Shown: positions 1 to 8,977, numbered from the stretch's first letter. The stretch is DNA of 64,000 nt from Actinomadura nitritigenes (GCF_017573545.1 NZ_JAGEOK010000002.1:372001-436000), one strand, 5' to 3'. Program-made: numbers and translations. Notes: a model not told the origin generated them from the sequence alone.

Positions 1-1228
1 CGTCCTGGAAGGCGTGGTCGATGTCGACGCGCTCCAGAGGCGCCAGGTGGCGGCGGCGCACCACGAGGACGCCGATCGCGACGGCGCAGCAGGCGGCGCC
101 GACGACGTACGGGAGGTGCGGGTTGACCTCCTCGGCGAGCTTCGTCGCGAAGTAGGGGGCGAGGGCGCCGCCCATCCACCGTACGAAGTTGTACCCGGCG
201 GACGCGACGGGCCGCGGGTTGTCGGAGACCTCCATCGCGGCCTCGGTGAACGCGGTGTTGTTCAGCCCGATCGGGATGCCGGACAGGATCGTGCAGGCGA
301 CGATCCCGTCGTGCCCGAGGAAGGCCAGGCCGAGCTGGAACAGCACCAGCAGCGCCAGCCCGAGGTACATGACGCGGACCGTCCCGATCCGGCGCTGGAG
401 CGCGGGCGCGCCGAACACCGAGGCCAGCGCCACCATGACGCCCCAGCCGAAGAACACCAGGCCGATGCCGTGCGCGCTCATCCCGAGCACGAAGGGGGTG
501 AAGGCGAGGATGGTGAAGAACGCGTAGTTGTAGAACAGCGCGGTGAACGCGGTGGTGGACAGCCCGCCGTGCCCGAGCGCGCGGATCGGCGCGCTCAGCC
601 GGGTCTTCTCCGCCGGCTTCGGCGGCGCCTTGAGCAGCGTGCTGATCAGCAGGAAGCCGACGGCCATCAGGACCGCGGTGCCGAAGAACGGGAACCGCCA
701 GTTCATGTCGCCGAGCAGCGCTCCGGCGAGCGGGCCGAGCGAGATGCCGAGGCCGAGCGCGGCCTCGTACAGAACGATGGCCTTCTCGGCGCCGCCGGAC
801 GCCGCGCCGACGATGACGGCGAGCGCGGTGGCGACGAACAGCGCGTTGCCGAGCCCCCAGCCGGCGCGGAAGCCGACGAGCTGGCCGACGGTGCCGGACG
901 TCCCGGCGAGCGCGGCGAACACCACCACGAGGGTGAGCCCGATCATCAGCGTCCTCTTGCCGCCGATCCGGCTGGACACCCAGCCGGTGATCAGCATGGC
1001 CACCGCGGTGATCAGGAAGTAGCTGGTGAACAGCAGCGAGACCTGGCTCGGCGTGGCCCGCAGGTTCGCGGCGATCGCGGGCAGGATCGGATCGACGAGC
1101 CCGATGCCCATGAAGGCGACGACGGCGGCGAAGGCGGTGGCCCACACCGACATCGGCTGCCTGAGGATGCCGCCGCCCTTCGTGCTCGACGAGGGCCGCC
1201 TCGTGTTCGACGAGGGCTTGGCGTGCAT
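1..1228 (-). CDS. MFS drug/H+ antiporter-like transporter (partial)
   Basis: A major facilitator superfamily transporter reading leftward. It is cut by the window edge after 409 codons, so the C-terminus is missing. About 30 polar Ser/Arg-rich residues precede the first helix, which carries VDPILPAIAANL. The loop between helices 2 and 3 reads GWVSSRIGGKRTL, a degenerate form of the MFS signature. Eleven or so hydrophobic segments are visible. The ATG at 1228 has an AAAGGGGGG ribosome-binding site 6 nt upstream. It begins only about 20 nt after the MarR stop codon, so the two form an operon. Membrane exporter under MarR control is the likely role; the substrate is unknown. Confidence 0.88.
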   Translation of the reverse strand, partial: MHAKPSSNTRRPSSSTKGGGILRQPMSVWATAFAAVVAFMGIGLVDPILPAIAANLRATPSQVSLLFTSYFLITAVAMLITGWVSSRIGGKRTLMIGLTLVVVFAALAGTSGTVGQLVGFRAGWGLGNALFVATALAVIVGAASGGAEKAIVLYEAALGLGISLGPLAGALLGDMNWRFPFFGTAVLMAVGFLLISTLLKAPPKPAEKTRLSAPIRALGHGGLSTTAFTALFYNYAFFTILAFTPFVLGMSAHGIGLVFFGWGVMVALASVFGAPALQRRIGTVRVMYLGLALLVLFQLGLAFLGHDGIVACTILSGIPIGLNNTAFTEAAMEVSDNPRPVASAGYNFVRWMGGALAPYFATKLAEEVNPHLPYVVGAACCAVAIGVLVVRRRHLAPLERVDIDHAFQD

Positions 1229-1248
1229 GGAGACCCCCCTTTAAGAGA

Positions 1249-1674
1249 TCAAGGAGCGGTGAAGAGCTTGTCGAGGGCGGGCAGCGCCGCGGCGACCGCC
1301 GCGCGCTCCTCGTCCGTCAGCACCGCGAACCGCTCGGCGAGGAAGCCGATCCGCTGCTCGCGCCCGGCGGCCAGCCGCTCGCGGCCGGTCGCGGTGAGCG
1401 CGGCGGTGACGACCCGGGCGTCCGAGACGTCCCGGCCGCGCTCGACCAGGCCGTCCCGCTCCAGCCGGTTGATCTGCGCGGTCATGGTGGGGAGCCGGAC
1501 GCCGTGCTCGGCGGCCAGCTCGGTCATGCGGCGCGGCCCGTGGTCCAGCGAGCCGAGCACCGACAGCTGCTGGCTGGTGATCGCCTGGTCGGCGCTGACC
1601 CGGCGCAGCATCAGCACGATGTGCCGGAGGCTGCGGTTGAGCTGTTCGGCCAGCGCGCTCTCGGAAACGGTCAC
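1249..1674 (-). CDS. MarR-family transcriptional regulator
   Basis: A 141-residue MarR-type winged-helix regulator, the usual length for the family. Helices around residues 35-75 contain QQLSVLGSLDHGPRRMTELA and the recognition segment LPTMTAQINRLERDGLV. The wing contains ERGRDVSDARVVTAALT with the family-typical D-x-R. It starts at GTG with a GAGGAGAG ribosome-binding site 5 nt upstream. It lies just upstream of, and is probably co-transcribed with, the MFS exporter. A palindrome directly in front of it suggests autorepression of the operon, relieved by a small molecule. The ligand cannot be inferred. Confidence 0.9.
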   Translation of the reverse strand: MTVSESALAEQLNRSLRHIVLMLRRVSADQAITSQQLSVLGSLDHGPRRMTELAAEHGVRLPTMTAQINRLERDGLVERGRDVSDARVVTAALTATGRERLAAGREQRIGFLAERFAVLTDEERAAVAAALPALDKLFTAP

Positions 1675-1693
1675 GGTCGCTCTCCTCGAAATT

Positions 1694-1710
1694 ACTTAGT
1701 CAGTCTAAGT
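1694..1710. promoter_or_regulatory. Probable MarR operator palindrome
   Basis: ACTTAG-TCAGT-CTAAGT is a perfect 6-bp inverted repeat with a 5-nt spacer. It sits about 20 nt upstream of the marR start codon, where the promoter should be. A further CTAAG follows at 1719-1723, as if a second half-site were present. Size and position fit a MarR dimer site; binding is inferred. Confidence 0.7.
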
Positions 1711-1780
1711 TAGTTGGGCTAAGCATTGGCGCCGTCCGGCATGTCTCGTCCGTCACACGCCGCCGGCCTCCCGGCGCCCG

Positions 1781-1786
1781 TAGGCT
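1781..1786 (+). promoter_or_regulatory. Leaderless -10 box of xseA (TAGGCT)
   Basis: TAGGCT fits the actinobacterial TANNNT -10 consensus and ends 6 nt before the xseA ATG. Transcription would therefore begin at or next to the start codon. No ribosome-binding site is visible, consistent with a leaderless mRNA. Confidence 0.5.
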
Positions 1787-1792
1787 TCGGGC

Positions 1793-3007
1793 ATGGCGAT
1801 GGAGACCACGGCCGAGTCCCCCGTGCCGGTGCGGACCGTCCTGCAGGCGGTCGGCGGCTGGATCGGCCGCCTCGGCCGGATCTGGGTCGAGGGCCAGATC
1901 ACCGACCTCAACGCGCGCGGCGGCACCGTCTACATGACGCTGCGCGACCCCGTCGCGAACATGTCCGTCCGGGTCGTCGGGCCACGCGGGGTGTTCGAGG
2001 CCGCCGGGCCCGCCGTCACCGACGGCGCCCGCGTCGTCGTGCACGCCAAGCCCGACTTCTGGATCAACCGCGGGACGTTCTCGCTCAGCGCCGTCGAGGT
2101 CCGCCCGGTCGGCGTCGGGGAGCTGCTGGCCCGGCTGGAGCGGCTCAAGCAGGTGCTCGCGTCCGAGGGCCTGTTCCGGCCCGAGCGCAAGCGGCCGCTG
2201 CCGTTCCTGCCCGGCAAGATCGGGCTGATCTGCGGCCGCGACTCCGACGCCGAGCACGACGTCCTGCAGAACGCGCGCCGCCGCTGGCCCGCCGTCGCGT
2301 TCCGCGTCGAGAACACCGCCGTCCAGGGCTCCTACGCCGTCGGCGAGGTCATGGAGGCGCTGCGCAGGCTCGACGCCGACCCCGAGATCGAGGTCATCGT
2401 CATCGCGCGCGGCGGCGGCGCCATGGAGGACCTGCTGCCGTTCTCCGACGAGGCGCTCGTCCGCGCGGTCGCCGCCGCCCGCACCCCCGTCGTCAGCGCG
2501 ATCGGGCACGAGCAGGACAGCCCGATCCTCGACCTCGTGGCCGACGTCCGCGCCTCCACCCCGACCGACGCGGCGAAGAAGACCGTCCCGGACGTGCGCG
2601 AGCAGCTCCAGCTCGTCCGGCAGCTCCGCGACCGCGGCCGCCGCTGCCTGGCGGGCGGCCTGGAGCGGGAGCTGCACTGGCTGAGGAACGTCCGGTCCCG
2701 GCCCGCCCTCGCCGACCCCGTCCGCGAGATCGAGCGGCAGTCCGAGCAGGTCCTGGCGCTGCGCGACCGGACCCGCCGGTGCGTGGCGTCCGCCCTGGAC
2801 CGGGCCGGGGACGAGCTGTCGCACACCCGCGCCCGCCTGCTCGCCCTCTCCCCCGCCGCGACGCTCGACCGCGGCTACGCGATCGTCCAGCGCGAGGACG
2901 AGGCGGTCGTGCGGGAGCCCGCGGACGTCAAGGACGGCGAACGCCTCCACGTCCGCCTCGCGGGCGGCCGGCTCACCGCGACCGTCTCCGACCGCGAAGA
3001 GCCCTAG
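1793..3007 (+). CDS. xseA: Exodeoxyribonuclease VII large subunit
   Basis: A 404-residue XseA homologue, the catalytic subunit of exonuclease VII, which degrades single-stranded DNA to acid-soluble oligonucleotides. An N-terminal OB-fold (about residues 15-105, [20 protein letters not shown]) is followed by the nuclease core. The core has [20 protein letters not shown] and the family motif [16 protein letters not shown] around residues 205-220, then a long charged helical region and a C-terminal segment with [10 protein letters not shown]. It is 2 nt upstream of xseB, the usual operon. The start ATG immediately follows a -10 box and no Shine-Dalgarno is present, suggesting a leaderless message. 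Confidence 0.95.
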   Translation: MAMETTAESPVPVRTVLQAVGGWIGRLGRIWVEGQITDLNARGGTVYMTLRDPVANMSVRVVGPRGVFEAAGPAVTDGARVVVHAKPDFWINRGTFSLSAVEVRPVGVGELLARLERLKQVLASEGLFRPERKRPLPFLPGKIGLICGRDSDAEHDVLQNARRRWPAVAFRVENTAVQGSYAVGEVMEALRRLDADPEIEVIVIARGGGAMEDLLPFSDEALVRAVAAARTPVVSAIGHEQDSPILDLVADVRASTPTDAAKKTVPDVREQLQLVRQLRDRGRRCLAGGLERELHWLRNVRSRPALADPVREIERQSEQVLALRDRTRRCVASALDRAGDELSHTRARLLALSPAATLDRGYAIVQREDEAVVREPADVKDGERLHVRLAGGRLTATVSDREEP

Positions 3008-3008
3008 A

Positions 3009-3254
3009 GTGGTGAGAGTGGCAGAAGAGAACGCGACCGACCGCAAGCCCTCGTACGAGCAGGCCCGCGACGAGCTGACCGACGTCGTCAAGCGGCTGGA
3101 GGCCGGCGGGCTGACGCTCGAGGAGTCCCTCGCCCTGTGGGAGCGCGGCGAGAAGCTCGCCGCCGTCTGCGAGGAGTGGCTCGAGGGCGCGCGCGCCAGG
3201 CTCGCCGCCGCCATGCAGGGACCGGAGGACGGCGAAGCCCCGGCTCCGTTCTGA
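3009..3254 (+). CDS. xseB: Exodeoxyribonuclease VII small subunit
   Basis: An 81-residue XseB homologue, the non-catalytic helical-hairpin subunit that coats XseA. The family core [19 protein letters not shown], then [17 protein letters not shown], is intact, and the acidic C-terminus is typical. Two in-frame GTG starts are plausible: 3009, with a GAAGAG 7 nt upstream inside xseA, and 3018, preceded by GGTGAG. The xseA stop itself forms a TAGAGT box 7 nt before 3018, so a second leaderless start there is possible. Confidence 0.93.
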   Translation: MVRVAEENATDRKPSYEQARDELTDVVKRLEAGGLTLEESLALWERGEKLAAVCEEWLEGARARLAAAMQGPEDGEAPAPF

Positions 3255-3296
3255 CCGTAGGGGGACACGCGCCCGGGACGGGCCCGCAGGCCCCGG

Positions 3297-4172
3297 TCAG
3301 GACCCCTGGGTGGCCGGCGCCGACGCCGACGGCGCCGGGCCCGCACCCTGCTTGGCCTGCGGCTTCAGCGAGGCGGCGAGCACCGCCAGCTCCTCGTAGG
3401 ACGCGGTGCCCGTCACCACGATGCTCATCCCGCCGGGGCCCGGCCGCGCCAGCGAGTTCGCCTTCTTGTCGTTGCGGTGGTACTTCGCCCACGACTCACC
3501 GGCGACCTGCATCGTGCCGATCGGCTTGCTGCTGTTGGTCATCCGCGGGACGTACGCTTCCGCCTTCTCGTTGCTCTGCTCCAGCGCCGCGTACTCGCCC
3601 TTCGGCGTCACGAACCCGAGGTGCCACGCCACCGGCTGCTCGCCGCCCGAGTCCAGGCCGTTCAGGCGCGAACTCGTCGGCCGCCAGCTCGGCGGCAGGC
3701 CCTCCGGCGCCCACGGCGTGTACGGCGCGTCGCTGCGCAGCGCCCACAGCTGCGAGGAGTAGTCGACGGTGCGCAGCACTTCCTTGTTGTCGCGCGGCGT
3801 GATCACGAAGATCGCCAGCACCAGCAGCAGGCACGCGCCCATCGCCATCGTGAACCCGCCGAGCCCGGTCGTCAGCCGCTTGTACACGGCCGGGCTGACC
3901 TGGACCACGGGACGGCCCGCGCCCTGCGGCGCCGCCGCGGCCCCGTCCTCCGTCCGGGCCTGCGCGCCCTCACCCTCGGCCGAGGTCCGCTCGCCGTCGC
4001 CCTCGTCGGACGCGGCGTCCCCGGCGCCCTCCGAAGCGGCGCCCTCGGGCACCTCGCCGTGCTGTCGGGGCGCCTCCGCCGCGGACGGCTCCCCGGCGGA
4101 CGGCCGCTCGCCGGCGGCGGGCTGCTCGGACTCGGCGGACTCCGGAGCGGATGCGGGACTCTTGTCGGTCAC
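3297..4172 (-). CDS. DUF4245 domain membrane-anchored protein
   Basis: A 291-residue protein. The first ~90 residues are Ala/Glu/Ser/Pro-rich and presumably disordered. A single membrane helix follows (MAMGACLLLVLAIFVITP, about residues 115-133), then an extracytoplasmic DUF4245 domain containing QLWALRSDAPYTPWAPEGLP, WRPTSSRLNG and GFVTPKGEYAALEQS. Function is unknown. The family is actinobacterial and is found beside glpX, as here. I chose the GTG at 4172, next to GGAGGG; a second in-frame GTG at 4190 is possible. Either start lies only a few nucleotides after the TetR stop, implying co-transcription. It converges on xseAB. Confidence 0.85.
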   Translation of the reverse strand: MTDKSPASAPESAESEQPAAGERPSAGEPSAAEAPRQHGEVPEGAASEGAGDAASDEGDGERTSAEGEGAQARTEDGAAAAPQGAGRPVVQVSPAVYKRLTTGLGGFTMAMGACLLLVLAIFVITPRDNKEVLRTVDYSSQLWALRSDAPYTPWAPEGLPPSWRPTSSRLNGLDSGGEQPVAWHLGFVTPKGEYAALEQSNEKAEAYVPRMTNSSKPIGTMQVAGESWAKYHRNDKKANSLARPGPGGMSIVVTGTASYEELAVLAASLKPQAKQGAGPAPSASAPATQGS

Positions 4173-4192
4173 CCCTCCAGGATCCCGCACGG

Positions 4193-4858
4193 TCAGGGCT
4201 GCTCCGTACGGGGGTTCTCGATCGTGCCGACGATGCCCATGATCTCGTCCGCAAGGGTGCGCGCCGCGTCCTCGTCGTCCATCAGGGAGATCTCCGACAC
4301 CGCGCCCGCCATCGCGCCCGTCAGCACCACGACCAGCGCCTCGTCGACGCCGCCGTCGGCGGTGTGGAACAGCGCCGCGTTCCGCCGGGCCCACTTGTTC
4401 AGCCGCTGGCGCATCACCCGGTCGAACCCGGGCGGGCCGTCGCCGGAGATGAACAGCCGCGCGACGTCCCGCTCCCGCAGGCACCCGTCGAGGTACGCGC
4501 CGGCGCCGGCGACGAACTGCCGCATCGGGTCGTTCTCGCCCGCGTCCCGCACCGCGTTGATCGCCTTGCGGGTGCGCTCCTGCTGGCGGCCCTGGAACTC
4601 CTCGAACAGCGTCAGGTACAGGTCGGCCTTGCCGTTGAAGTGGTGGTACAGGCTGCCGACGCTGGCGCCCGCCTTGGCCACGATGTCGGTCACCGCGGCC
4701 TGCGCGAAGCCCGCCTCGCAGAAGACGTCCCGGGCGGCGGACAGCAGGGCGCTGCGCGTGGCGGCCCCGCGGTCGGAGGTGCGCGCGGGCGCCTCCGCGG
4801 CTCCCGCGCCCCCGTCCTGTGCCGCCCCGCCGGACGAGACGTCGATGTCGCTGCTCAT
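4193..4858 (-). CDS. TetR/AcrR-family regulator
   Basis: A 221-residue TetR-type repressor. The N-terminal HTH domain (about residues 33-80) includes ALLSAARDVFCEAGFAQAAV and the recognition helix ASVGSLYHHFNGKADLY. The C-terminal ligand domain is ordinary in length. A 30-residue Gly/Ala-rich tail precedes the HTH. The gene is divergent from glpX, with a shared 180-nt control region, and just upstream of the DUF4245 gene. It may control either; no clear palindrome was recognised. A TAATCT box 8 nt before the ATG suggests a leaderless or near-leaderless transcript. Confidence 0.88.
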   Translation of the reverse strand: MSSDIDVSSGGAAQDGGAGAAEAPARTSDRGAATRSALLSAARDVFCEAGFAQAAVTDIVAKAGASVGSLYHHFNGKADLYLTLFEEFQGRQQERTRKAINAVRDAGENDPMRQFVAGAGAYLDGCLRERDVARLFISGDGPPGFDRVMRQRLNKWARRNAALFHTADGGVDEALVVVLTGAMAGAVSEISLMDDEDAARTLADEIMGIVGTIENPRTEQP

Positions 4859-5038
4859 GAGCCCAGAGATTACGCCCTCTTCCCACGGGGAAACGATCCC
4901 TTGCCCGCGTGACGGTCAAAACGACCCGCGCACGCGGGCGGCTCTCCCCGGCGCACCGGCTGGTCTGGTCCAATTTGTGACCCGACGTCCGGTCCCCGGA
5001 GAATCCGAGTCACCATCGAACGAAGGGGCCGCCCCGTC

Positions 5039-6073
5039 ATGTCCGAAGAGACCACCGTTTCCTCCCCGCTGACCACCGAGCCGGCCGCGCCGGACCGCAA
5101 CCTGGCGATGGAGCTGGTCCGGGTGACCGAGGCCGCCGCCATGGCCGCGGCCCGCTGGGTCGGCCGCGGGGACAAGAACGGCGCCGACGGAGCCGCCGTC
5201 AACGCGATGCGCCAGCTCATCAACACCGTCTCGATGCGCGGCGTCGTCGTGATCGGCGAGGGCGAGAAGGACAACGCCCCCATGCTCTACAACGGCGAGG
5301 AGGTCGGCGACGGCTCCGGCGCGGAGTGCGACGTCGCCGTCGACCCGGTGGACGGCACCCGCCTCACCGCCCTCGGCATGAGCAACGCCATCGCCGTGCT
5401 GTCGGTGGCCCCGCGCGGATCGATGTTCGATCCGTCCGCCGTGTTCTACATGGAGAAGCTCGTCACCGGCCCCGAGGCCGCCGACGTCGTCGACATCGAG
5501 CGCCCCATCGCCGACAACATCGCCGCCATCGCGCGCGCCAAGGGCTCCTCCACGCACGACGTGACCGTCTGCATCCTGGACCGCCCCCGGCACGAGGGCA
5601 TCGTCAAGGAGGTCCGCGAGACCGGCGCCCGCATCAAGTTCATCCTGGACGGCGACGTCGCCGGGGCGATCATGGCGTCCCGTCCCGGCACGGGCGTCGA
5701 CCTGCTGCTCGGCATCGGCGGCACCCCGGAGGGCATCATCGCCGCCTGCGCGATCAAGGCGCTCGGCGGCGTCATCCAGGGCCGCCTGTGGCCGCAGGAC
5801 GACGCCGAGCGGCGCAAGGCGCTCGACGCGGGCCACGACCTCGGCCGCGTCCTCACCACCGACGACCTCGTCACCTCCGACGACGTCTTCTTCGCCGCCA
5901 CGGGCATCACCGACGGGGAGCTGGTCGACGGCGTCCGCTACAGCAAGGGCACGGCCGTCACCCACTCCCTCGTCATGCGGTCGCGCAGCGGCACGATCCG
6001 CACGATCTCCAGCGAGCACAAGCTCAGCAAGCTCCGCGCCTACAGCGCCATCAACTTCGACAGCGCGGTCTAG
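5039..6073 (+). CDS. glpX: Fructose-1,6-bisphosphatase, class II (GlpX)
   Basis: A 344-residue class II fructose-1,6-bisphosphatase. It hydrolyses fructose-1,6-bisphosphate to fructose-6-phosphate in gluconeogenesis and is the main FBPase of actinobacteria. The metal and substrate motifs are present: [15 protein letters not shown] (about residues 74-88), [13 protein letters not shown] (about 102-114), the long DGDVAGAI segment, and GIGGTPEG. The length matches the family. The ATG has GAAGGGG upstream. It lies divergently from a TetR gene and near two fumarase genes, making this a central-carbon neighbourhood. Confidence 0.96.
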   Translation: MSEETTVSSPLTTEPAAPDRNLAMELVRVTEAAAMAAARWVGRGDKNGADGAAVNAMRQLINTVSMRGVVVIGEGEKDNAPMLYNGEEVGDGSGAECDVAVDPVDGTRLTALGMSNAIAVLSVAPRGSMFDPSAVFYMEKLVTGPEAADVVDIERPIADNIAAIARAKGSSTHDVTVCILDRPRHEGIVKEVRETGARIKFILDGDVAGAIMASRPGTGVDLLLGIGGTPEGIIAACAIKALGGVIQGRLWPQDDAERRKALDAGHDLGRVLTTDDLVTSDDVFFAATGITDGELVDGVRYSKGTAVTHSLVMRSRSGTIRTISSEHKLSKLRAYSAINFDSAV

Positions 6074-6083
6074 AAGGCGCTCG

Positions 6084-6491
6084 TCAGGGATCCAGGCGGC
6101 GGAAGTGCTGGGCCACGACGAGCGTGTCGTCGGTGATCTCGGGCGTGCGGCCGAGGAAGGCGGCGACGCCCTCGCTGCGGAAGAAGCGCTCGTGGTCGGC
6201 GCGCCATTCGGCGGCGCCGGCGTAGCCGCGGCCTTCGGCGCGGGCGTAGGCGTCGTCGATCTCCTTGATCGGGACGACGCGGACCTCGGTGAGCTCGATC
6301 GCGGCGGCGGGACGGCCGTCGGAGTCGAGCACGGCGAACCGGTCGCCGGGTCCGGGGACCGGTTCGCCGGCCTTCTCGTGGAGCTCGAGCAGGCCGGTGA
6401 AGGCGGTCTTCTCGCCGTTCAGGATCGCGGCCACGCCGCGGTCGCGTTCGGGGCCGGGGAAGGCGAGTTCGAGGGGAGGAAGATCGTCCAT
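6084..6491 (-). CDS. ASCH domain protein
   Basis: A 135-residue ASCH (PUA-like fold) protein. The segment PPLELAFPGPERDRGVAAIL precedes a K-T-A-F-T-G motif near residue 30. This is followed by GDRFAVLDSDGRPAAAIELT, typical of ASCH proteins in which a short strand-rich core binds RNA or nucleotides. The exact substrate is unknown. It is convergent with glpX (10 nt apart) and sits 5 nt downstream of the DUF1707 gene, so it is probably in the same transcript. Confidence 0.75.
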   Translation of the reverse strand: MDDLPPLELAFPGPERDRGVAAILNGEKTAFTGLLELHEKAGEPVPGPGDRFAVLDSDGRPAAAIELTEVRVVPIKEIDDAYARAEGRGYAGAAEWRADHERFFRSEGVAAFLGRTPEITDDTLVVAQHFRRLDP

Positions 6492-6496
6492 GGGGG

Positions 6497-7096
6497 CTAG
6501 CGTCGCAGGCGGCCTCGGACGCGCTGACGGAGGGTCCGCTTCGGGGCCCTGGCCTTGACCGAGCCGAAGATGAGGGTGCCGGCGACCTCGATGGTGGGGC
6601 CCTCGGCTGCGGGACGGGTGCGGACCTCGCGGGTGCTGAGGACGGTGCGGCCCGTGACGTCGACGCGAACGCCCTCGGGGACGAGGAGGCGGACGCGGCC
6701 GGCGAGCACCATCGAGTCGAGCACGATGTGGCGGCGCTGCAGGACGGCCTCGCGCAGGTCGAGTTCGACGGTGCCGAAGAGGGCGAGCAGCGGCAGCTTG
6801 ACGGGGACGACCCAGCGGCCTTCGCGGCGGACGCGGCCGAAGAAGACCGTGACCGGGCGGTCGTCCACGAGGATGGGCTGGGCCTCCTCGGGGCTGAGGT
6901 CGAGGGTGAGGCCGGTGAGCTCGCCGAGGGTGCGGGCGGCGTAGACGCGGGTGGTGCGGTCGGCGTGCTCGTCCATGGTGATGCGGCCGTCCGCGAGCGC
7001 CTCGCCGAGCACGGCGGCGACGCGCTCCCGGTCGGCGTCGGACGCGCGCAGGTCGCTCACGCGGGTCGCCTGTCCCGGGCGGCGGGGGATGTCCAC
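6497..7096 (-). CDS. DUF1707 / LiaF-like domain protein
   Basis: A 199-residue protein. The N-terminal DUF1707 motif (about residues 13-65) contains LRASDADRERVAAVLGEALA and GRITMDEHADRTTRVYAART. A beta-rich C-terminal domain follows, with LLALFGTVELDLREAVL and IEVAGTLIFGSVKAR, resembling the cell-wall-active antibiotic response (LiaF C-terminal) fold. No membrane helix is obvious. The start GTG lacks a ribosome-binding site but is 6 nt from a TAACCT box. It is divergent from an ABC exporter; a role in envelope stress is only an inference from the domain. Confidence 0.82.
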   Translation of the reverse strand: MDIPRRPGQATRVSDLRASDADRERVAAVLGEALADGRITMDEHADRTTRVYAARTLGELTGLTLDLSPEEAQPILVDDRPVTVFFGRVRREGRWVVPVKLPLLALFGTVELDLREAVLQRRHIVLDSMVLAGRVRLLVPEGVRVDVTGRTVLSTREVRTRPAAEGPTIEVAGTLIFGSVKARAPKRTLRQRVRGRLRR

Positions 7097-7102
7097 ACGA
7101 AG

Positions 7103-7172
7103 AGGTTACTGGGCCGACGGCGGGGGACCCCGAGGAAAATGGATGGGTTTCGCCGGGATCGGTACCTAGGGT
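7103..7172. promoter_or_regulatory. Divergent pair of leaderless -10 boxes
   Basis: On the minus strand, TAACCT (7103-7108) lies 6 nt before the DUF1707 GTG. On the plus strand, TAGGGT (7167-7172) lies 6 nt before the ABC ATPase ATG. Both fit TANNNT. Neither gene has a convincing Shine-Dalgarno, so both mRNAs probably start at their initiation codons. Confidence 0.5.
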
Positions 7173-7178
7173 GACGGC

Positions 7179-8132
7179 ATGACGGTGCAACGTGCGCAGC
7201 TCGCGGCCGAAGAGGGGGAGGCCGGCGCGGCGGCGATCAGCCTGCGCGGCGTGGTCAAGCGGTTCGGGACGTTCACCGCGGTGGACGGGCTGGACCTGGA
7301 CGTCCCCGCGGGCAGCTGCCTGGGGCTGCTCGGGCCGAACGGCGCCGGGAAGTCGACGACCATGAAGATGCTGACCGCGCAGGCGGTGGCGGACGAGGGC
7401 GCCATCCGGGTGCTGGGGTTCGAGGTCCCCGCGCAGTCGAAGCAGGCGCGGGCGGCGATGGGGGTCGTCCCCCAGCAGGACAACCTGGACGAGGAGCTGA
7501 CCGCCCGGGAGAACCTGGAGGTGTTCGCGCACCTGTACCGGGTGCCGCGGCGCGAGCGCCGCGCGGCCGTCGACGACGCGCTGGCGATCGCGCACCTGAC
7601 CGAGCGCCGGGAGACGAAGGTGGACGACCTCTCGGGCGGGATGCGGCGGCGGCTGCTGATCGCGCGGGGGCTGGTGCACCGCCCGGCGCTGGTGCTGCTG
7701 GACGAGCCGACGGTGGGCCTGGACCCGCAGGTCCGGGCGGAGCTGTGGGGCCTGATCGACGGGCTGCGCTCGCGCGGGACGACCGTGCTGATGTCGACGC
7801 ACTACATCGAGGAGGCCGAGCGGCTGGCGGACGAGTGCGCGCTGATGTCGCACGGGCGGGTGATCGCGCGGGGATCGCCGTCGGAGCTGGTCGCGCGGTA
7901 CGCGGGCGAGCGGGTGGTGGAGCACTACGGGCCGCCCGACCGGCTGGCGGAGGTCGAGCGGGTCGCGCGGGCGGCGGGGCTGCCGACGCGGCGGACGGGC
8001 CCGTCGGTGTCGGTGCTGAAGGCGGAGACGATCGCGCCGTCGCTGGACGAGGAGCTGGGACCGGACGGCGTGCGCCGGGCCGCCAGCCTCGAGGACGTGT
8101 TCGTGGTGCTGACCGGGGAGCGAGTGGAATGA
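7179..8132 (+). CDS. ABC transporter ATP-binding protein
   Basis: A 317-residue ABC ATPase of the DrrA/NodI (ABC-2 exporter) type. Walker A GPNGAGKST is near residue 50, the signature LSGGM near 150, and Walker B LVLLDEPTVGLDP near 170, followed by the H-loop STHYIEEAE. A C-terminal extension of about 90 residues is typical of DrrA-like subunits. It overlaps the permease gene by 4 nt (ATGA), so the two are translationally coupled. The pair probably exports a small hydrophobic molecule; the substrate is unknown. Confidence 0.93.
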   Translation: MTVQRAQLAAEEGEAGAAAISLRGVVKRFGTFTAVDGLDLDVPAGSCLGLLGPNGAGKSTTMKMLTAQAVADEGAIRVLGFEVPAQSKQARAAMGVVPQQDNLDEELTARENLEVFAHLYRVPRRERRAAVDDALAIAHLTERRETKVDDLSGGMRRRLLIARGLVHRPALVLLDEPTVGLDPQVRAELWGLIDGLRSRGTTVLMSTHYIEEAERLADECALMSHGRVIARGSPSELVARYAGERVVEHYGPPDRLAEVERVARAAGLPTRRTGPSVSVLKAETIAPSLDEELGPDGVRRAASLEDVFVVLTGERVE

Positions 8133-8926
8133 CCGCAGAGGCCGGGCGGGCGCCGCGGCTGCGGCGCTTCGAGGTGGCGCCGCTGAGGGGGATCTGGCGG
8201 CACGAACTGGCGCTGTACAAGCGGTACTGGATGACGCAGTCGTTCGCGTCGATGGTGGAGCCGACGTTCTATCTGCTGGCGTTCGGCTACGGGTTCGGGT
8301 CGATGGTCGCGGCGGTGGGCCACTACCGGTACCTGGACTTCGTGGCCACGGGAGTGGTGGGGACGGCGGCGCTGTTCACGTCGGTGTTCCCGGGGATGTT
8401 CAACTCCTACATCCGGCGGGCCTTCCAGCACACCTACGACGCGATCCTCGCGGCGCCGGTGGACGTGCACGAGCTGGTGACGGCGGAGGCGTTGTGGATC
8501 GCGGCGAAGTCGTCGGTGTACTCGTGCACGCCGATCGTGGTGGCGCTGTTCTTCGGGCTCGATCCGTCGTTCGGGATGCTGCTGGTGCCGTTCATGGTGT
8601 TCTTCCTGGCGCTCGGGTTCGGGCTGTTCGGGATGTGGACGTCGTCGGTGGTGCCGTCGATCAACTCGTTCGACTACGTGATCACCGGGGTGGTGACGCC
8701 GCTGTTCCTGGTGGCGGGGACGTTCTTCCCGGTGGACGCGCTGCCGGACTGGGCGGGGTACGCGGCGCGGGTGAACCCGCTCTACCACTGCGTGGAGCTG
8801 GTGCGGCACGCGGTGTTCGGGCTGCGGCCGCTCGCCGACCTCGGGCATCTGGGGGCGCTGGTGGCGTTCGCGGCCCTCATGTGGATACTGGCGGTCCGGG
8901 GGATGCGGAAGCGGCTGATCGACTGA
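8129..8926 (+). CDS. ABC-2 type permease (NodJ/DrrB-like)
   Basis: A 265-residue membrane subunit with about six transmembrane helices. The N-terminal cytoplasmic segment ends in IWRHELALYKRYWM. Helices include SMVEPTFYLLAFGYGFGSMV and ITGVVTPLFLVAGTFFPVDA. The F-F-P-V-x-x-L-P segment followed by NPLYHCVELVRHAVFG is characteristic of ABC-2 permeases of the NodJ type. Its ATG overlaps the stop codon of the ATPase gene, confirming the pair. Confidence 0.92.
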   Translation: MTAEAGRAPRLRRFEVAPLRGIWRHELALYKRYWMTQSFASMVEPTFYLLAFGYGFGSMVAAVGHYRYLDFVATGVVGTAALFTSVFPGMFNSYIRRAFQHTYDAILAAPVDVHELVTAEALWIAAKSSVYSCTPIVVALFFGLDPSFGMLLVPFMVFFLALGFGLFGMWTSSVVPSINSFDYVITGVVTPLFLVAGTFFPVDALPDWAGYAARVNPLYHCVELVRHAVFGLRPLADLGHLGALVAFAALMWILAVRGMRKRLID

Positions 8927-8947
8927 TCGGGACGTCTTCCTGGATGA

Positions 8948-8977
8948 TTGACCCGGCGCGTACCCTGTCTCTACGCT
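8948..8977 (+). promoter_or_regulatory. Promoter of the MFS gene at 9024
   Basis: TTGACC (8948-8953) and TACGCT (8972-8977) are separated by 18 nt, a good vegetative-type promoter. The start would be near 8984, giving a leader of about 40 nt that ends in AGAGAGG ahead of the ATG. Confidence 0.55.
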
